The notes beneath the pieces are model-generated. The model ran no database searches. It was not told the origin of the DNA and saw only the letters and a program-made list of their open reading frames with translations. The position numbers and the translations under genes were made by a program. Shown one piece after another: positions 52,081 to 60,468 of a stretch of 64,000 nucleotides of DNA. The stretch's first letter is position 1, and every line of letters begins with the position of its first letter. This stretch comes from Altericroceibacterium endophyticum. Lineage in GTDB: Bacteria; Pseudomonadota; Alphaproteobacteria; Sphingomonadales; Sphingomonadaceae. Location: assembly GCF_009827595.1 (NCBI RefSeq), contig NZ_WTYT01000004.1, positions 195,317 to 259,316 on the forward strand, written 5' to 3'.

Positions 52081-53736
52081 GTGACTGCTGAAAGCAAACA
52101 GTATGACTATGTGATTGTGGGTGCCGGTTCCGCCGGCAGCGTGATAGCTCACCGGCTGACCGAAGATCCGAATGTGTCGGTTCTGCTACTGGAGGCTGGC
52201 GGAGAGGATAATCAGTTCTTCTACCGCATGGCGCTCGGCTTCCACAGCTGGCGCTATCCCGATACCAGCTGGTCTTACGAAACAGAGCCTGAACCGCATC
52301 TCAATGACCGCCGTATTCCCTTGCCACGCGGCAAGGTGCTGGGCGGATCGTCAACCATCAATGCGATGCTCTATTCGCGTGGTCATCCGGAAGATTACAA
52401 TCTGTGGCGGCAAATGGGCTGCAGTGGCTGGGGCTTTGAAGATGTCCTGCCCTATTTCAAACGGTCTGAGACCAATTGGCGCGGTGAAGGCACCTATCAC
52501 GGCGGCTCTGGCCCGTTGCAGGTCAGCCGTGTGCAGAAGGAACGCTTTCTGGGCGAACCGGTGATCGAGGCGGCGCGCAATGCCGGCTATCCGATCACGG
52601 ATGATCACCACGGATCCATGCCCGAAGGTTTTGGCGGCGGCGATGTGACGGTGGATTCGCGCGGGCGCCGATCCAGCGCGGCCCGGGCCTATCTCCATCC
52701 GATTCGCAACCGGCCCAATCTCCATATCGAAACCAAGGCCTATGCCACGCGCATCCTGATGGACGGGAAAAAGGCCACGGGCATCGTCTATCAGCAAAAT
52801 GACGAGGAGAAGCGGGCTCTTGCCGGGCGCGAAGTAATCCTAGCGGGCGGTGTGTATAATTCGCCGCAATTGCTGATGCTGTCGGGTATCGGCCCCGCCC
52901 ATCATCTCAAGGATATGGGGATCGATCCGATTGTCGATCTGCCCGGTGTGGGCCGCAATCTTTCCGAACATGCCGGTTTCTGGACTGAACATGCCGCGCG
53001 CGAACCGGTGACGCTGATCAAGGATCTGCGCGCTGACAAGGTCGCGCTGTCATTTGCGCAATGGTTGCTGCTGGGCAAAGGATTGATGACCACGCAATGC
53101 AATAGCTGCCATGCGGAAATCAAATCGCGGCCCGAACTCGCCCATCCCGATCTGCAGATCTATTTCAACCCCATCGCAGCGGATGCCAAGCCGTGGGTTC
53201 CGCTGATCAGCAAGAAGCAACAACACCGCATGACTTCGGTCGTCTGCCTGCTGCAACCCAAGAGCCGCGGATGGATGGAATTACGCTCTGCCGACCCTGC
53301 AGATAAACCGCGTATCACGCTTAATCTGATGTCCGACCGTTCCGACGTGGAAACACTGATCAACAGCGTCGAAATGGTCCGCGAACTTTACAAGACCGAG
53401 CCATTGGCCAGCATTGTCGCGCAAGAGAACTTGCCCGGTGCCGACGTCCAGTCGCGCGATGAGATCGAGGCATGGCTGCGCAGCGTCCTCATCACCACCC
53501 ATCATTCTGTCGGCACCTGCGCCATGGGGATTGATGAGGAAGCCGTGGTCGATCCGCAATTGCGGGTACGCGGAGTGGAAAATCTCCGCGTCTGTGACGC
53601 ATCGATCATGCCAACGGTTCCAGGCGGCAACACCAATGCGCCATCGATTATGGTGGGTGAAAAGGCGGCGGACCTGATCCGCGGCACCAGCCTCGCTCCG
53701 GCCGAATTGCCGCGGCAGGACACACTCGCGGCCTGA
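52081..53736 (+). CDS. GMC-family flavin oxidoreductase
   Basis: A FAD enzyme of 551 residues, choline dehydrogenase/alcohol dehydrogenase-like. The dinucleotide motif is YVIVGAGSAGSVIAHRL (about 10-26). GMC signature 1 is GKVLGGSSTINAMLYSRG and signature 2 is AGGVYNSPQLLMLSGIG. The catalytic His is in THHSVGTCAMG, followed by NTNAPSIMVGEKAADLI. It oxidises primary alcohols to aldehydes. GTG at 52081 has AAGGGAG at a good distance; ATG at 52075 is too close to it. It is divergent from CocE, which could release the alcohol from an ester. Confidence 0.92.
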   Translation: MTAESKQYDYVIVGAGSAGSVIAHRLTEDPNVSVLLLEAGGEDNQFFYRMALGFHSWRYPDTSWSYETEPEPHLNDRRIPLPRGKVLGGSSTINAMLYSRGHPEDYNLWRQMGCSGWGFEDVLPYFKRSETNWRGEGTYHGGSGPLQVSRVQKERFLGEPVIEAARNAGYPITDDHHGSMPEGFGGGDVTVDSRGRRSSAARAYLHPIRNRPNLHIETKAYATRILMDGKKATGIVYQQNDEEKRALAGREVILAGGVYNSPQLLMLSGIGPAHHLKDMGIDPIVDLPGVGRNLSEHAGFWTEHAAREPVTLIKDLRADKVALSFAQWLLLGKGLMTTQCNSCHAEIKSRPELAHPDLQIYFNPIAADAKPWVPLISKKQQHRMTSVVCLLQPKSRGWMELRSADPADKPRITLNLMSDRSDVETLINSVEMVRELYKTEPLASIVAQENLPGADVQSRDEIEAWLRSVLITTHHSVGTCAMGIDEEAVVDPQLRVRGVENLRVCDASIMPTVPGGNTNAPSIMVGEKAADLIRGTSLAPAELPRQDTLAA

Positions 53737-53746
53737 CCATAAAAAG

Positions 53747-53772
53747 AAGGCTGGAGCGCATGCTCCAGCCTT
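53747..53772. terminator. Terminator between GMC and TonB genes, first hairpin
   Basis: AAGGCTGGAGC (53747-53757) and GCTCCAGCCTT (53762-53772) form a perfect 11-bp stem with a 4-nt loop. AAAAAG on the left gives a U-tract for the minus strand, and TTTC on the right a short one for plus. Confidence 0.8.
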
Positions 53773-53791
53773 TCGAGGATACCAAACTATC

Positions 53792-53828
53792 AGGGGCGGC
53801 GAGATATGCTCGCCGCCCCTATTTATTT
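53792..53828 (+). terminator. Terminator between GMC and TonB genes, second hairpin
   Basis: AGGGGCGGCGAG (53792-53803) pairs perfectly with CTCGCCGCCCCT (53809-53820), with a 5-nt loop. ATTTATTT follows on the plus strand. It lies immediately after the end of the TonB gene on the opposite strand, so the double hairpin prevents collision of convergent transcripts. Confidence 0.8.
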
Positions 53829-53830
53829 GA

Positions 53831-56701
53831 TCAATATTTGAAGCGGACACCCACGCGGTAGGTCCGGCCGACAACGTCATAGAGCACATTGTTCGTCGGG
53901 CCGAAACTGGAGGGAATGTCGACCGGCGGATCCTTGTCGAACAGATTGTGGACCACACCATACAGTTCGACATTACGATCCCCATCGCGCCACAATTTGT
54001 AGCCCAGATTGAGGTTCACATAGGTCCATGCACCGACATGGTTATCGTTGATATCCACGCCTTCGACCAGATCATTGTTATATTTGCCGTCCGAAATATG
54101 GCGCAGCTGGACCTGGCCTGAAAAGGCATCATCCTTATAGCCGAGATAGGCATTGATTATATATGTCGGCACACCAGAGGGCTGCGACACGGGCGAACCG
54201 TTCATGCCCGCCCGGTCAACCTTGTCCCCGCTCGGGTCTTCGGTGATCAAATCATTGACGATCGTAGCCATCGCCCGCAGCGACAATTCACCGGGCATGC
54301 CGTCAGAAAATGTCGACATGGGCAGACCGTAATAGGCCTCAACATCCCAGCCCCGCGTAATCAACGTGTTGAGGTTGAGATTGTAATTGCGCACCTGGCT
54401 GATCAGACCGTCACCGTCACGCGTCACCAGGTCACACAGTTCAGTCACCCCTTCATCGCAGCGATTGAGGATAACCTGCGCACCCAGCGTCGAAATCGCA
54501 CCGTCGAGCTGGATGTCGTAATAATCGACAGAGAGCCGCAGTCGCCCTGCTCCGACGTCCGGCTGCAGAACAATGCCAGCCGTCCAGGTATCGGCTTTTT
54601 CCGGTTGCAGATTGACATTGCCACCCAGCAGTACCGACGAAAGCACCTGCGCTCCCCCGTTCGCCGGATCGTTGATCGACTGGAACGAACTTTGCGGCGG
54701 GCCGAACAGCTCGAAAATATTGGGTGCGCGGATGTCACGCGAGCGCGTTGCACGCAGCCTCACCCAATCGAAAGGCTCCCAGTCCGCGCCGACCTTCCAG
54801 GTCGTGACAGAGCCGGAAGTGCTGTAATCGGTCAGACGCACCGCGCCATTGAGGTTGATCGTATCGGTAATCGGCGCGCCAAGTTCGACGAAGCCCTCCC
54901 AGACATCCACCGAACCATCGATCGGTGATCCCGGGCTCGTGTAGAAATCGAGCGCACGGGAGATTTCATCCGCCGTGCCGGTTGCCTTGTCCTTACGAAA
55001 TTCAACACCTGTCGCCACTGCCAGAGCACCGGCGGGAAGCTGGAACAAACTGCCCTGCACGGCCAGCGAGGCCACATGCTGAGTCATCTTGGTGGTTTGG
55101 AGCGCCGTGCCGGTCACATAATCCACCGCCGCAGCCGTAGGTGCCCCATCGCCGAAGGGGTTAAGCGGAGCGCAGCCTGCCGCCGCCGGATCGCCGGCGA
55201 GCGTCGCACGGCACACTGCCTCGCCGCTATCCGGATCGATCACGGCATCGAGCGCAAGGGCCCGGCGTGAGTTGATCGTATTGTTGGCCACGGATTGGGC
55301 GTAATCGGTCTGTCCATATTGATAATAAGCATCGAGGCTCCAATCGGCGCTCAACTCAGCCTCGATGCCGACTACACCGCGATAGGTCTCGCGCTTTACG
55401 TCATTGATGGTCGGGCCGATATCGTTCCACATGCGCCCCATGCGGAAGCTCGGAAGCTCCAGCGCATCCATTTGCGCGGCCACACTGTCGGGCAGAAACG
55501 CATTGTCGCGCGTGATCGTGATATTGGCGATATCACGACGCTGCGCACCGAGCGTGGTGGCGGTAACCCGTGAATAGGCACCCTCAGCAAAGATCTTCGT
55601 GCCCGGGGAAAGATCGTATTCAGCATGAGCGAAAGTGTTGATCCGTTCGCTGGGTGAAGAAACGGCGAAATTTTCATAGAAGGCGTTCTTGGTCCCGCTG
55701 CCCCCGCTCTGGAACAAGCCAGCCCCGTAATAGGTGCCGTAATCATGCTGGAAGGTCGTGCCATCGGCATTGAATTCGGTCCCGCGCAGCGGCCCGCCGA
55801 TAATCAGGCCATTTTTTGTGCCCAATGCGACCCGCGTGTTGGGAGCGATGATTGTCGGCGGCAACCCGTCCACACCGCCCGGGTTGCTGATCGTGTTGTA
55901 GGACAGCGCGCACCAGTCACGCGAATAGCAGTCGCCGGTGCCCTTATTATCGACATAATCGACACCCGCGACAAAGCGCCCGCGGCCTTCGGCGAAGCTG
56001 GTGCCGCCTGCCAGCGACAGAAACCATTCCTCATTATCGCCAACGTCGGCTTCGCTATATTGGACCGATCCCTTGATACCGTCGAGATCGGTATCGAGAA
56101 TGACGTTGACGACACCGGCAACTGCGTCCGAACCGTAAGCTGCCGATGCACCGCCGGTTACCACTTCGGCGCGCTTGATCAGCGAAGCCGGGATCATGTT
56201 GAGATCGACCGCACCCGCCGCAGCAAACGAGCTGCCCGAAACGGTGGAAGGCACAACACGGCGGCCATCGATCAGCACCAGCGTACGATTGGCACCAAGG
56301 CCGCGAAGGTCGGCCGTGCTCGCGCCGATATTATTGGCAAAGATGGCGGTGGTCGCCGGAGTTGCCTGCGGCCGGAAGGCCGGAATATCGTTCAGCACCT
56401 GCGCAACATTGCTGGCGCCCTGCGCGCCGATCTGGTCGGCGCCGACGATGGAAACCGGTGACGGCGCATCGAAGCCGGTACGCGACAGACGCGATCCGGT
56501 CACCACGATCGTCTGATCGCTGGTCGTGGGCTCAAAAGTGGCCGGGCCTTCCTGTGTCGAGACAGGCGGCTCCTGAAGCTCTTGCCCATCAGCCGACTGA
56601 GCCATTGCCGGGCTTGCCAGACCGGCAGCCAGGGTCAGTGCCAGGAGACTCACTCCTGCATTAACGCGGCGCCCATGCGCAATCATGCTCTGCTTGGTCA
56701 T
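53831..56701 (-). CDS. TonB-dependent outer-membrane receptor
   Basis: A 956-residue receptor. The signal peptide ends at SPAMAQ (about residue 35). The plug has TIVVTGSRLSRTGFDAPSPV, LRGLGANRTLVLIDGRRVVP and VVTGGASAAYGSDAVAGVVN, the oar-like/peptide-type pattern found in sphingomonads. The barrel ends in RVGVRFKY with a C-terminal aromatic. It resembles the receptor at 62135 more than the one at 38873. GGGAGAG precedes the ATG at 56701. It is divergent from a MarR gene. Confidence 0.95.
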   Translation of the reverse strand: MTKQSMIAHGRRVNAGVSLLALTLAAGLASPAMAQSADGQELQEPPVSTQEGPATFEPTTSDQTIVVTGSRLSRTGFDAPSPVSIVGADQIGAQGASNVAQVLNDIPAFRPQATPATTAIFANNIGASTADLRGLGANRTLVLIDGRRVVPSTVSGSSFAAAGAVDLNMIPASLIKRAEVVTGGASAAYGSDAVAGVVNVILDTDLDGIKGSVQYSEADVGDNEEWFLSLAGGTSFAEGRGRFVAGVDYVDNKGTGDCYSRDWCALSYNTISNPGGVDGLPPTIIAPNTRVALGTKNGLIIGGPLRGTEFNADGTTFQHDYGTYYGAGLFQSGGSGTKNAFYENFAVSSPSERINTFAHAEYDLSPGTKIFAEGAYSRVTATTLGAQRRDIANITITRDNAFLPDSVAAQMDALELPSFRMGRMWNDIGPTINDVKRETYRGVVGIEAELSADWSLDAYYQYGQTDYAQSVANNTINSRRALALDAVIDPDSGEAVCRATLAGDPAAAGCAPLNPFGDGAPTAAAVDYVTGTALQTTKMTQHVASLAVQGSLFQLPAGALAVATGVEFRKDKATGTADEISRALDFYTSPGSPIDGSVDVWEGFVELGAPITDTINLNGAVRLTDYSTSGSVTTWKVGADWEPFDWVRLRATRSRDIRAPNIFELFGPPQSSFQSINDPANGGAQVLSSVLLGGNVNLQPEKADTWTAGIVLQPDVGAGRLRLSVDYYDIQLDGAISTLGAQVILNRCDEGVTELCDLVTRDGDGLISQVRNYNLNLNTLITRGWDVEAYYGLPMSTFSDGMPGELSLRAMATIVNDLITEDPSGDKVDRAGMNGSPVSQPSGVPTYIINAYLGYKDDAFSGQVQLRHISDGKYNNDLVEGVDINDNHVGAWTYVNLNLGYKLWRDGDRNVELYGVVHNLFDKDPPVDIPSSFGPTNNVLYDVVGRTYRVGVRFKY

Positions 56702-56842
56702 CACACTCTCCCAAAATTGCGGTTCTTTGCCCGCTTTATATCCCGCACCCTCTGATTCGAGGCGCAGATGAAAATCGTTGTTTTTTGTCTGGCTGAGCGA
56801 ATGCGCCCTTGCCTCTTGCAGTGCGGACCGTCACTGATAGTT

Positions 56843-56860
56843 GTTGAGATGTCAAGTATA
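56843..56860. promoter_or_regulatory. Candidate MarR operator between the TonB and MarR genes
   Basis: GTTGA-GATG-TCAAG (56843-56856) has the same TTGA-N4-TCAA layout as 52010-52023. It runs into GTCAAGTATA (56851-56860), identical over 10 nt to 52030-52039. A larger imperfect repeat GTTGAGAT ... ATCTACAAC spans the same place. The divergent arrangement with a MarR gene makes it a likely operator, and the shared motif suggests one regulon with the CocE/GMC pair. Confidence 0.55.
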
Positions 56861-56947
56861 TCTACAACGACATCGGAGTTTCCCCCAGACTGTTGCATTT
56901 CTGCATGAAGCAGCCCTTTTGACTTGCATTCTTGATTCCTCCACTAC

Positions 56948-57424
56948 ATGAGCTTCGCCATGTCTTTACCTGCTTCCTGGACACTGTTCGGCCCGGACCA
57001 TATTCCGCAACGATTGTTACTGCTGGCCAAGATGATCGATCGGATCAGCTCAAAACGCCTGCAGCACGACTTTGGCATTTCCGTCGCACAATGGCGTGTT
57101 CTGGCCTTTATCTGCACACTTGGCCCGACCTCTGGCAGCTATCTCGGCGAAGCCTCTGAAATCGACCCGTCCGAAATCAGCCGCGCTGTGAAGGCGATGC
57201 TCACCTCCGGTCTTGTGACGCGCGATTATGAAGAAGGCAGCCGCAAGCGGCAGATTATTTCCCCCACCGAAGCGGGGAAATCACTGTTTGAAAAGGTCCG
57301 GGATACACGCCGCACCTATTTCACCGAAATCACCAAGGACCTCAGCTCTGATGAGCGCGTTGAATTCGACCGCGCAATGGAAGTAATCGCCAAGGCCGTT
57401 ATTCGCGAGCGGGACCAGGCCTGA
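56948..57424 (+). CDS. MarR-family transcription regulator
   Basis: A 158-residue winged-helix regulator. It has FGISVAQWRVLAFICTLGP in the dimer/helix 1-2 region, GEASEIDPSEISRAVKAMLT as recognition helix and a short wing EEGSRKRQIISPTEAGK. It is divergent from the TonB receptor gene and convergent with an S10 carboxypeptidase gene. It probably represses the receptor and, through the shared motif, the CocE/GMC genes. Confidence 0.85.
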   Translation: MSFAMSLPASWTLFGPDHIPQRLLLLAKMIDRISSKRLQHDFGISVAQWRVLAFICTLGPTSGSYLGEASEIDPSEISRAVKAMLTSGLVTRDYEEGSRKRQIISPTEAGKSLFEKVRDTRRTYFTEITKDLSSDERVEFDRAMEVIAKAVIRERDQA

Positions 57425-57443
57425 AGGCCGGTCCGGCGGGGAC

Positions 57444-57477
57444 ATCAAATGGGCAGCTGATTTCAGCTGCCCTTGAT
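57444..57477. terminator. Hairpin between MarR and S10 peptidase genes
   Basis: GGGCAGCTG (57451-57459) and CAGCTGCCC (57464-57472) form a perfect 9-bp stem with loop ATTT. An outer ATCAA/TTGAT pairing extends it with a small internal loop. There is no clear T-run, but the position between convergent stops suggests termination. Confidence 0.6.
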
Positions 57478-57482
57478 CTACC

Positions 57483-58988
57483 TTATTCTCCAGACAAACC
57501 GTGCAGGAACCCCCGGAGATCTGCACTGAGTTTCTTCAGCTCCCCCTCATCCTCAAACACGGAATGTCCCGACGCATAGAAATGCGTGGCACGCTTTGCG
57601 CGTGGAACACCAGCCTGATCCAGTGCAAAGACACCGGCATAAGCAGGCGTCGTGATGTCATAATATCCACCTGAGGTGAACAATTTAAGATCGGGGTCCT
57701 GATGATAGGCCGCCATCAGATAGGGCGTGAAACGCGCCGTTTCATAACTGCCCCCCCAATCCCATTTGAAATTGATCCCGAGATTCAGACTGCGATACTC
57801 GCTGGGCAAGCTGTACCCCAGTTCATCCTTGAAATAGCGGGCGATCAGATCACCCGTGCCGGTGCCAAGGGTCATGGACGGATCATCAAAGGGTGGCTGC
57901 AGATTGCTGTCGGCAATGGCCCGTTTCGCCCGTCCGTCGAGCTGGCCGATGCGCAGCCCCTCTTCGCTGAGTAGCGACAGCATGAAATCATGCTTGGAAA
58001 GGTGCAGATTGCTGGCCATCAGATCCTCTGGCGGCAATCCGATCAAGGCTGACATTTTCTCCGCCACGGCACGCTTTTCTGACGCGGGCAAATCCACCCC
58101 GCGAACCAAAGCCTGCAGATATTCCGTTTGCGCGAAGTGCAAGGCCTCATCGAAATGCTGCTGCACGCTCTTGCCGCCGCGATCGATTGCCTGATGATAC
58201 CACGCAGTGGCGGCCAGTGTCGGTAAGACGGTCACATTGGATGCCAGCGGACCTTTGTCGTCCCCTATCGCCAGCGAGAGCAAGGCAATACCCGCAGGCA
58301 TTTTCAGCTCGCGTTTTTGTATACGGTCCAGAATGGCAAGCGTCCGCGCCGTACCGTAACTTTCCCCCATAATCGCGATTGGGCTGTCCATACGGTCATT
58401 ACTGTCGAGCCAGCTGTAAATCATGCTGGTCACGGCATCCGCATCGCCCGTTACACCGAACAGACCGCTGGGGTCTGCGCCCTCAACCGGCATACTCGCG
58501 CCGGTGCCCGGTGGATCGATAAAAACCAGATCGGCGACGTCGAGCAGGCTGTAGGCATTGTCTTCAAGGTGCAGATCGGCACCTTCGCCAACCTTGCGGC
58601 GCGGCCCGAATGCCTGCAAGTGAAGCGGCGAAGAAGACGCCCCCGGCCCGCCATTGAAAATGAACAATACGGGGCGCGATGCACGATCCGCCACATCACT
58701 GGCGACATAGGCATAGCTGACACCAACAACAGCGATATCGCCATCCTGATTGGGCAGTGGGAGCTCCGTGACCTGCGCCTGATAGGGAATCTCGCGCCCA
58801 TTTATTCGCGCGCTGTGATCGCTGGTCGTGACATTATAAGCCGCAGCGTTACGGGCCACCATGGGATCCATCGCCCGTAGGAAGCTTTCGGGCATCGGCT
58901 TGTCGAATTGCTGCGCCATTGCCGGCTGCGCGGCAGCAATCAGGCCAAGCGCGAATGGAAGTGCCGCACGCGTGATTTTTACAAACAT
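57483..58988 (-). CDS. S10-family serine carboxypeptidase
   Basis: A secreted peptidase of 501 residues that removes C-terminal residues from peptides. The signal peptide ends at PAMAQ (about residue 25). Active-site marks are FIFNGGPGASSS (oxyanion loop), MGESYGTAR (Ser210), the aspartate in SGGYYDITTP and the histidine in YASGHSVF. It lies next to a class V aminotransferase gene and close to a second S10 gene and a TonB receptor, suggesting peptide utilisation. Confidence 0.92.
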   Translation of the reverse strand: MFVKITRAALPFALGLIAAAQPAMAQQFDKPMPESFLRAMDPMVARNAAAYNVTTSDHSARINGREIPYQAQVTELPLPNQDGDIAVVGVSYAYVASDVADRASRPVLFIFNGGPGASSSPLHLQAFGPRRKVGEGADLHLEDNAYSLLDVADLVFIDPPGTGASMPVEGADPSGLFGVTGDADAVTSMIYSWLDSNDRMDSPIAIMGESYGTARTLAILDRIQKRELKMPAGIALLSLAIGDDKGPLASNVTVLPTLAATAWYHQAIDRGGKSVQQHFDEALHFAQTEYLQALVRGVDLPASEKRAVAEKMSALIGLPPEDLMASNLHLSKHDFMLSLLSEEGLRIGQLDGRAKRAIADSNLQPPFDDPSMTLGTGTGDLIARYFKDELGYSLPSEYRSLNLGINFKWDWGGSYETARFTPYLMAAYHQDPDLKLFTSGGYYDITTPAYAGVFALDQAGVPRAKRATHFYASGHSVFEDEGELKKLSADLRGFLHGLSGE

Positions 58989-59021
58989 AGGTCTATCCCA
59001 GATATGGCCCAGATATGGCGG

Positions 59022-60254
59022 TCAGACATTCGGCAAAGCATCAAGCGCCTGATCAATGTCATCCATCGTATTGAAGAAGGATGGTGAAAAGCGGAAGCGA
59101 TTGCGGGACACGGTCATGGAGATGCTCGCTTTTTCAAGCGGCTCTGCCAAACGCTTATGCGCATCCTCAAACACGCAGGTAAGCAGCGGAGTGCGGCTAT
59201 CCCGGGGTGTGACCACCTGATAGCCCTTGGCCGGCAATTGTTCGTGCAGCCGCTCCAGCAGCGGGCGGCGATAGGCGACCAGATTATCGATCCCCAGATC
59301 GAGCAAATGCGCCAGTGACCAATCCAGCAGCGGCAGAACGGTGTGAGAATGCGTCCCCATGGCGAAATGGCCTTGCGCATCATCACGCGCGGTAATGTCG
59401 GCAATCTCATCACCCGGCGGATCGAATGGGTAGACATGGGTCTGGAAACCACTGATCTGGTAATAGCCATATCTCGGCCGCCTGAGCTGTTCCAGCCGGT
59501 CCTTGCGAACATACAGGAAGCCCAGGCCAAAATCGCCCATCAGCCATTTGTAACTGGCGGTCGCCGCAAAATCGACGCCGCTGGCCCGCACATCGATCGG
59601 CACCGTACCGGCCGCATGGATAATGTCCGCATAAACCATCGCACCGCGCGCATGGGCAATTTCGCAAATCCGGGTCAGATCATGCTCGAACCCGTTATAG
59701 GTGGATACGAGAGAGAGGCTGACCAGCCTTGTGTCGGCGGTAATCGCCTTTTCATAGGCTTCCACATCGATGCGGCCATTTTCGGCGCGAAGCCATGTCA
59801 CATCCATCCCCTGCTTCGCCAGTTCCTCGTAGAGATAGAAGGAGCCGAAAAAATGCAGCGTATCAGTGACGATGCCGCCGCCCGATGCGGGCATATCAAG
59901 CGCTTCTATGATCAGTTGCTCGCCCGCCGTGGTGCTCTGGACAAAGGCGATTTCCTCTACCGAAGCATTGATCAGGCGCGCGAATTTTGCCTTGATCCGC
60001 TCCTCGACATCGTAGGTATGAATGTTGCGGCCCGTCTGCCGCATCGTCAAATAATCATCGAGCGCCCTGCGGCCACCGATCGGTATGGGATGCATGGTCC
60101 CGGAATTGAGATATACGCCCGACATCGGGGCGAAACTTTTCAGATCAGGCAATGTGCTGGACATCAGGGCTTCGGATTTGGCGAGCGCAGGACCGGCTAT
60201 GGGCATCGCTGCGGCGGCAGCCAGCAGGGAACGTCGCGACACGGGAAATTGCAT
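59022..60254 (-). CDS. Tat-exported class V aminotransferase-like PLP enzyme
   Basis: A 410-residue PLP-fold type I protein of the cysteine desulfurase/isopenicillin N epimerase group. The start MQFPVSRRSLLAAAAAMPIA gives a twin-arginine signal (SRRSLL, residues 6-11), so the enzyme is folded with PLP inside and exported. The PLP lysine is in TASYKWLMGDFG (Lys236), and Asp210/His213 lie in YADIIHAAG. Exported members are uncommon. It could act as epimerase or lyase on peptide-derived amino acids. A tandem 20-bp repeat is directly upstream. The longer frame to 60500 overlaps the divergent gene and is rejected. Confidence 0.85.
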   Translation of the reverse strand: MQFPVSRRSLLAAAAAMPIAGPALAKSEALMSSTLPDLKSFAPMSGVYLNSGTMHPIPIGGRRALDDYLTMRQTGRNIHTYDVEERIKAKFARLINASVEEIAFVQSTTAGEQLIIEALDMPASGGGIVTDTLHFFGSFYLYEELAKQGMDVTWLRAENGRIDVEAYEKAITADTRLVSLSLVSTYNGFEHDLTRICEIAHARGAMVYADIIHAAGTVPIDVRASGVDFAATASYKWLMGDFGLGFLYVRKDRLEQLRRPRYGYYQISGFQTHVYPFDPPGDEIADITARDDAQGHFAMGTHSHTVLPLLDWSLAHLLDLGIDNLVAYRRPLLERLHEQLPAKGYQVVTPRDSRTPLLTCVFEDAHKRLAEPLEKASISMTVSRNRFRFSPSFFNTMDDIDQALDALPNV

Positions 60255-60268
60255 TGGTCTTGTCCTCA

Positions 60269-60308
60269 ATTCCGATCTTGTGGCAAAAATTCCGATCTTG
60301 TGGCAAAA
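60269..60308. repeat. Perfect 20-bp tandem duplication upstream of the aminotransferase
   Basis: ATTCCGATCTTGTGGCAAAA occurs twice in exact tandem, 60269-60288 and 60289-60308. It starts 14 nt upstream of the aminotransferase ATG and lies inside its 5' region. The spacing of two helical turns would put any bound protein on the same face. It could be a recent slippage duplication. Confidence 0.8.
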
Positions 60309-60468
60309 GCTATCGCATATTCGCCGCATAAATCTTGCGCTTTTAAGCACAGTTCTTATCAGCCGCAGCCATACCAACACGTTTTTCCATTCCGCTGCTA
60401 TGGCAAGCGCATAAATTTGCCTGCGCCTCTCAGCTAAACTTCCTGCGCTGGATTTCAGGAGACACCGG

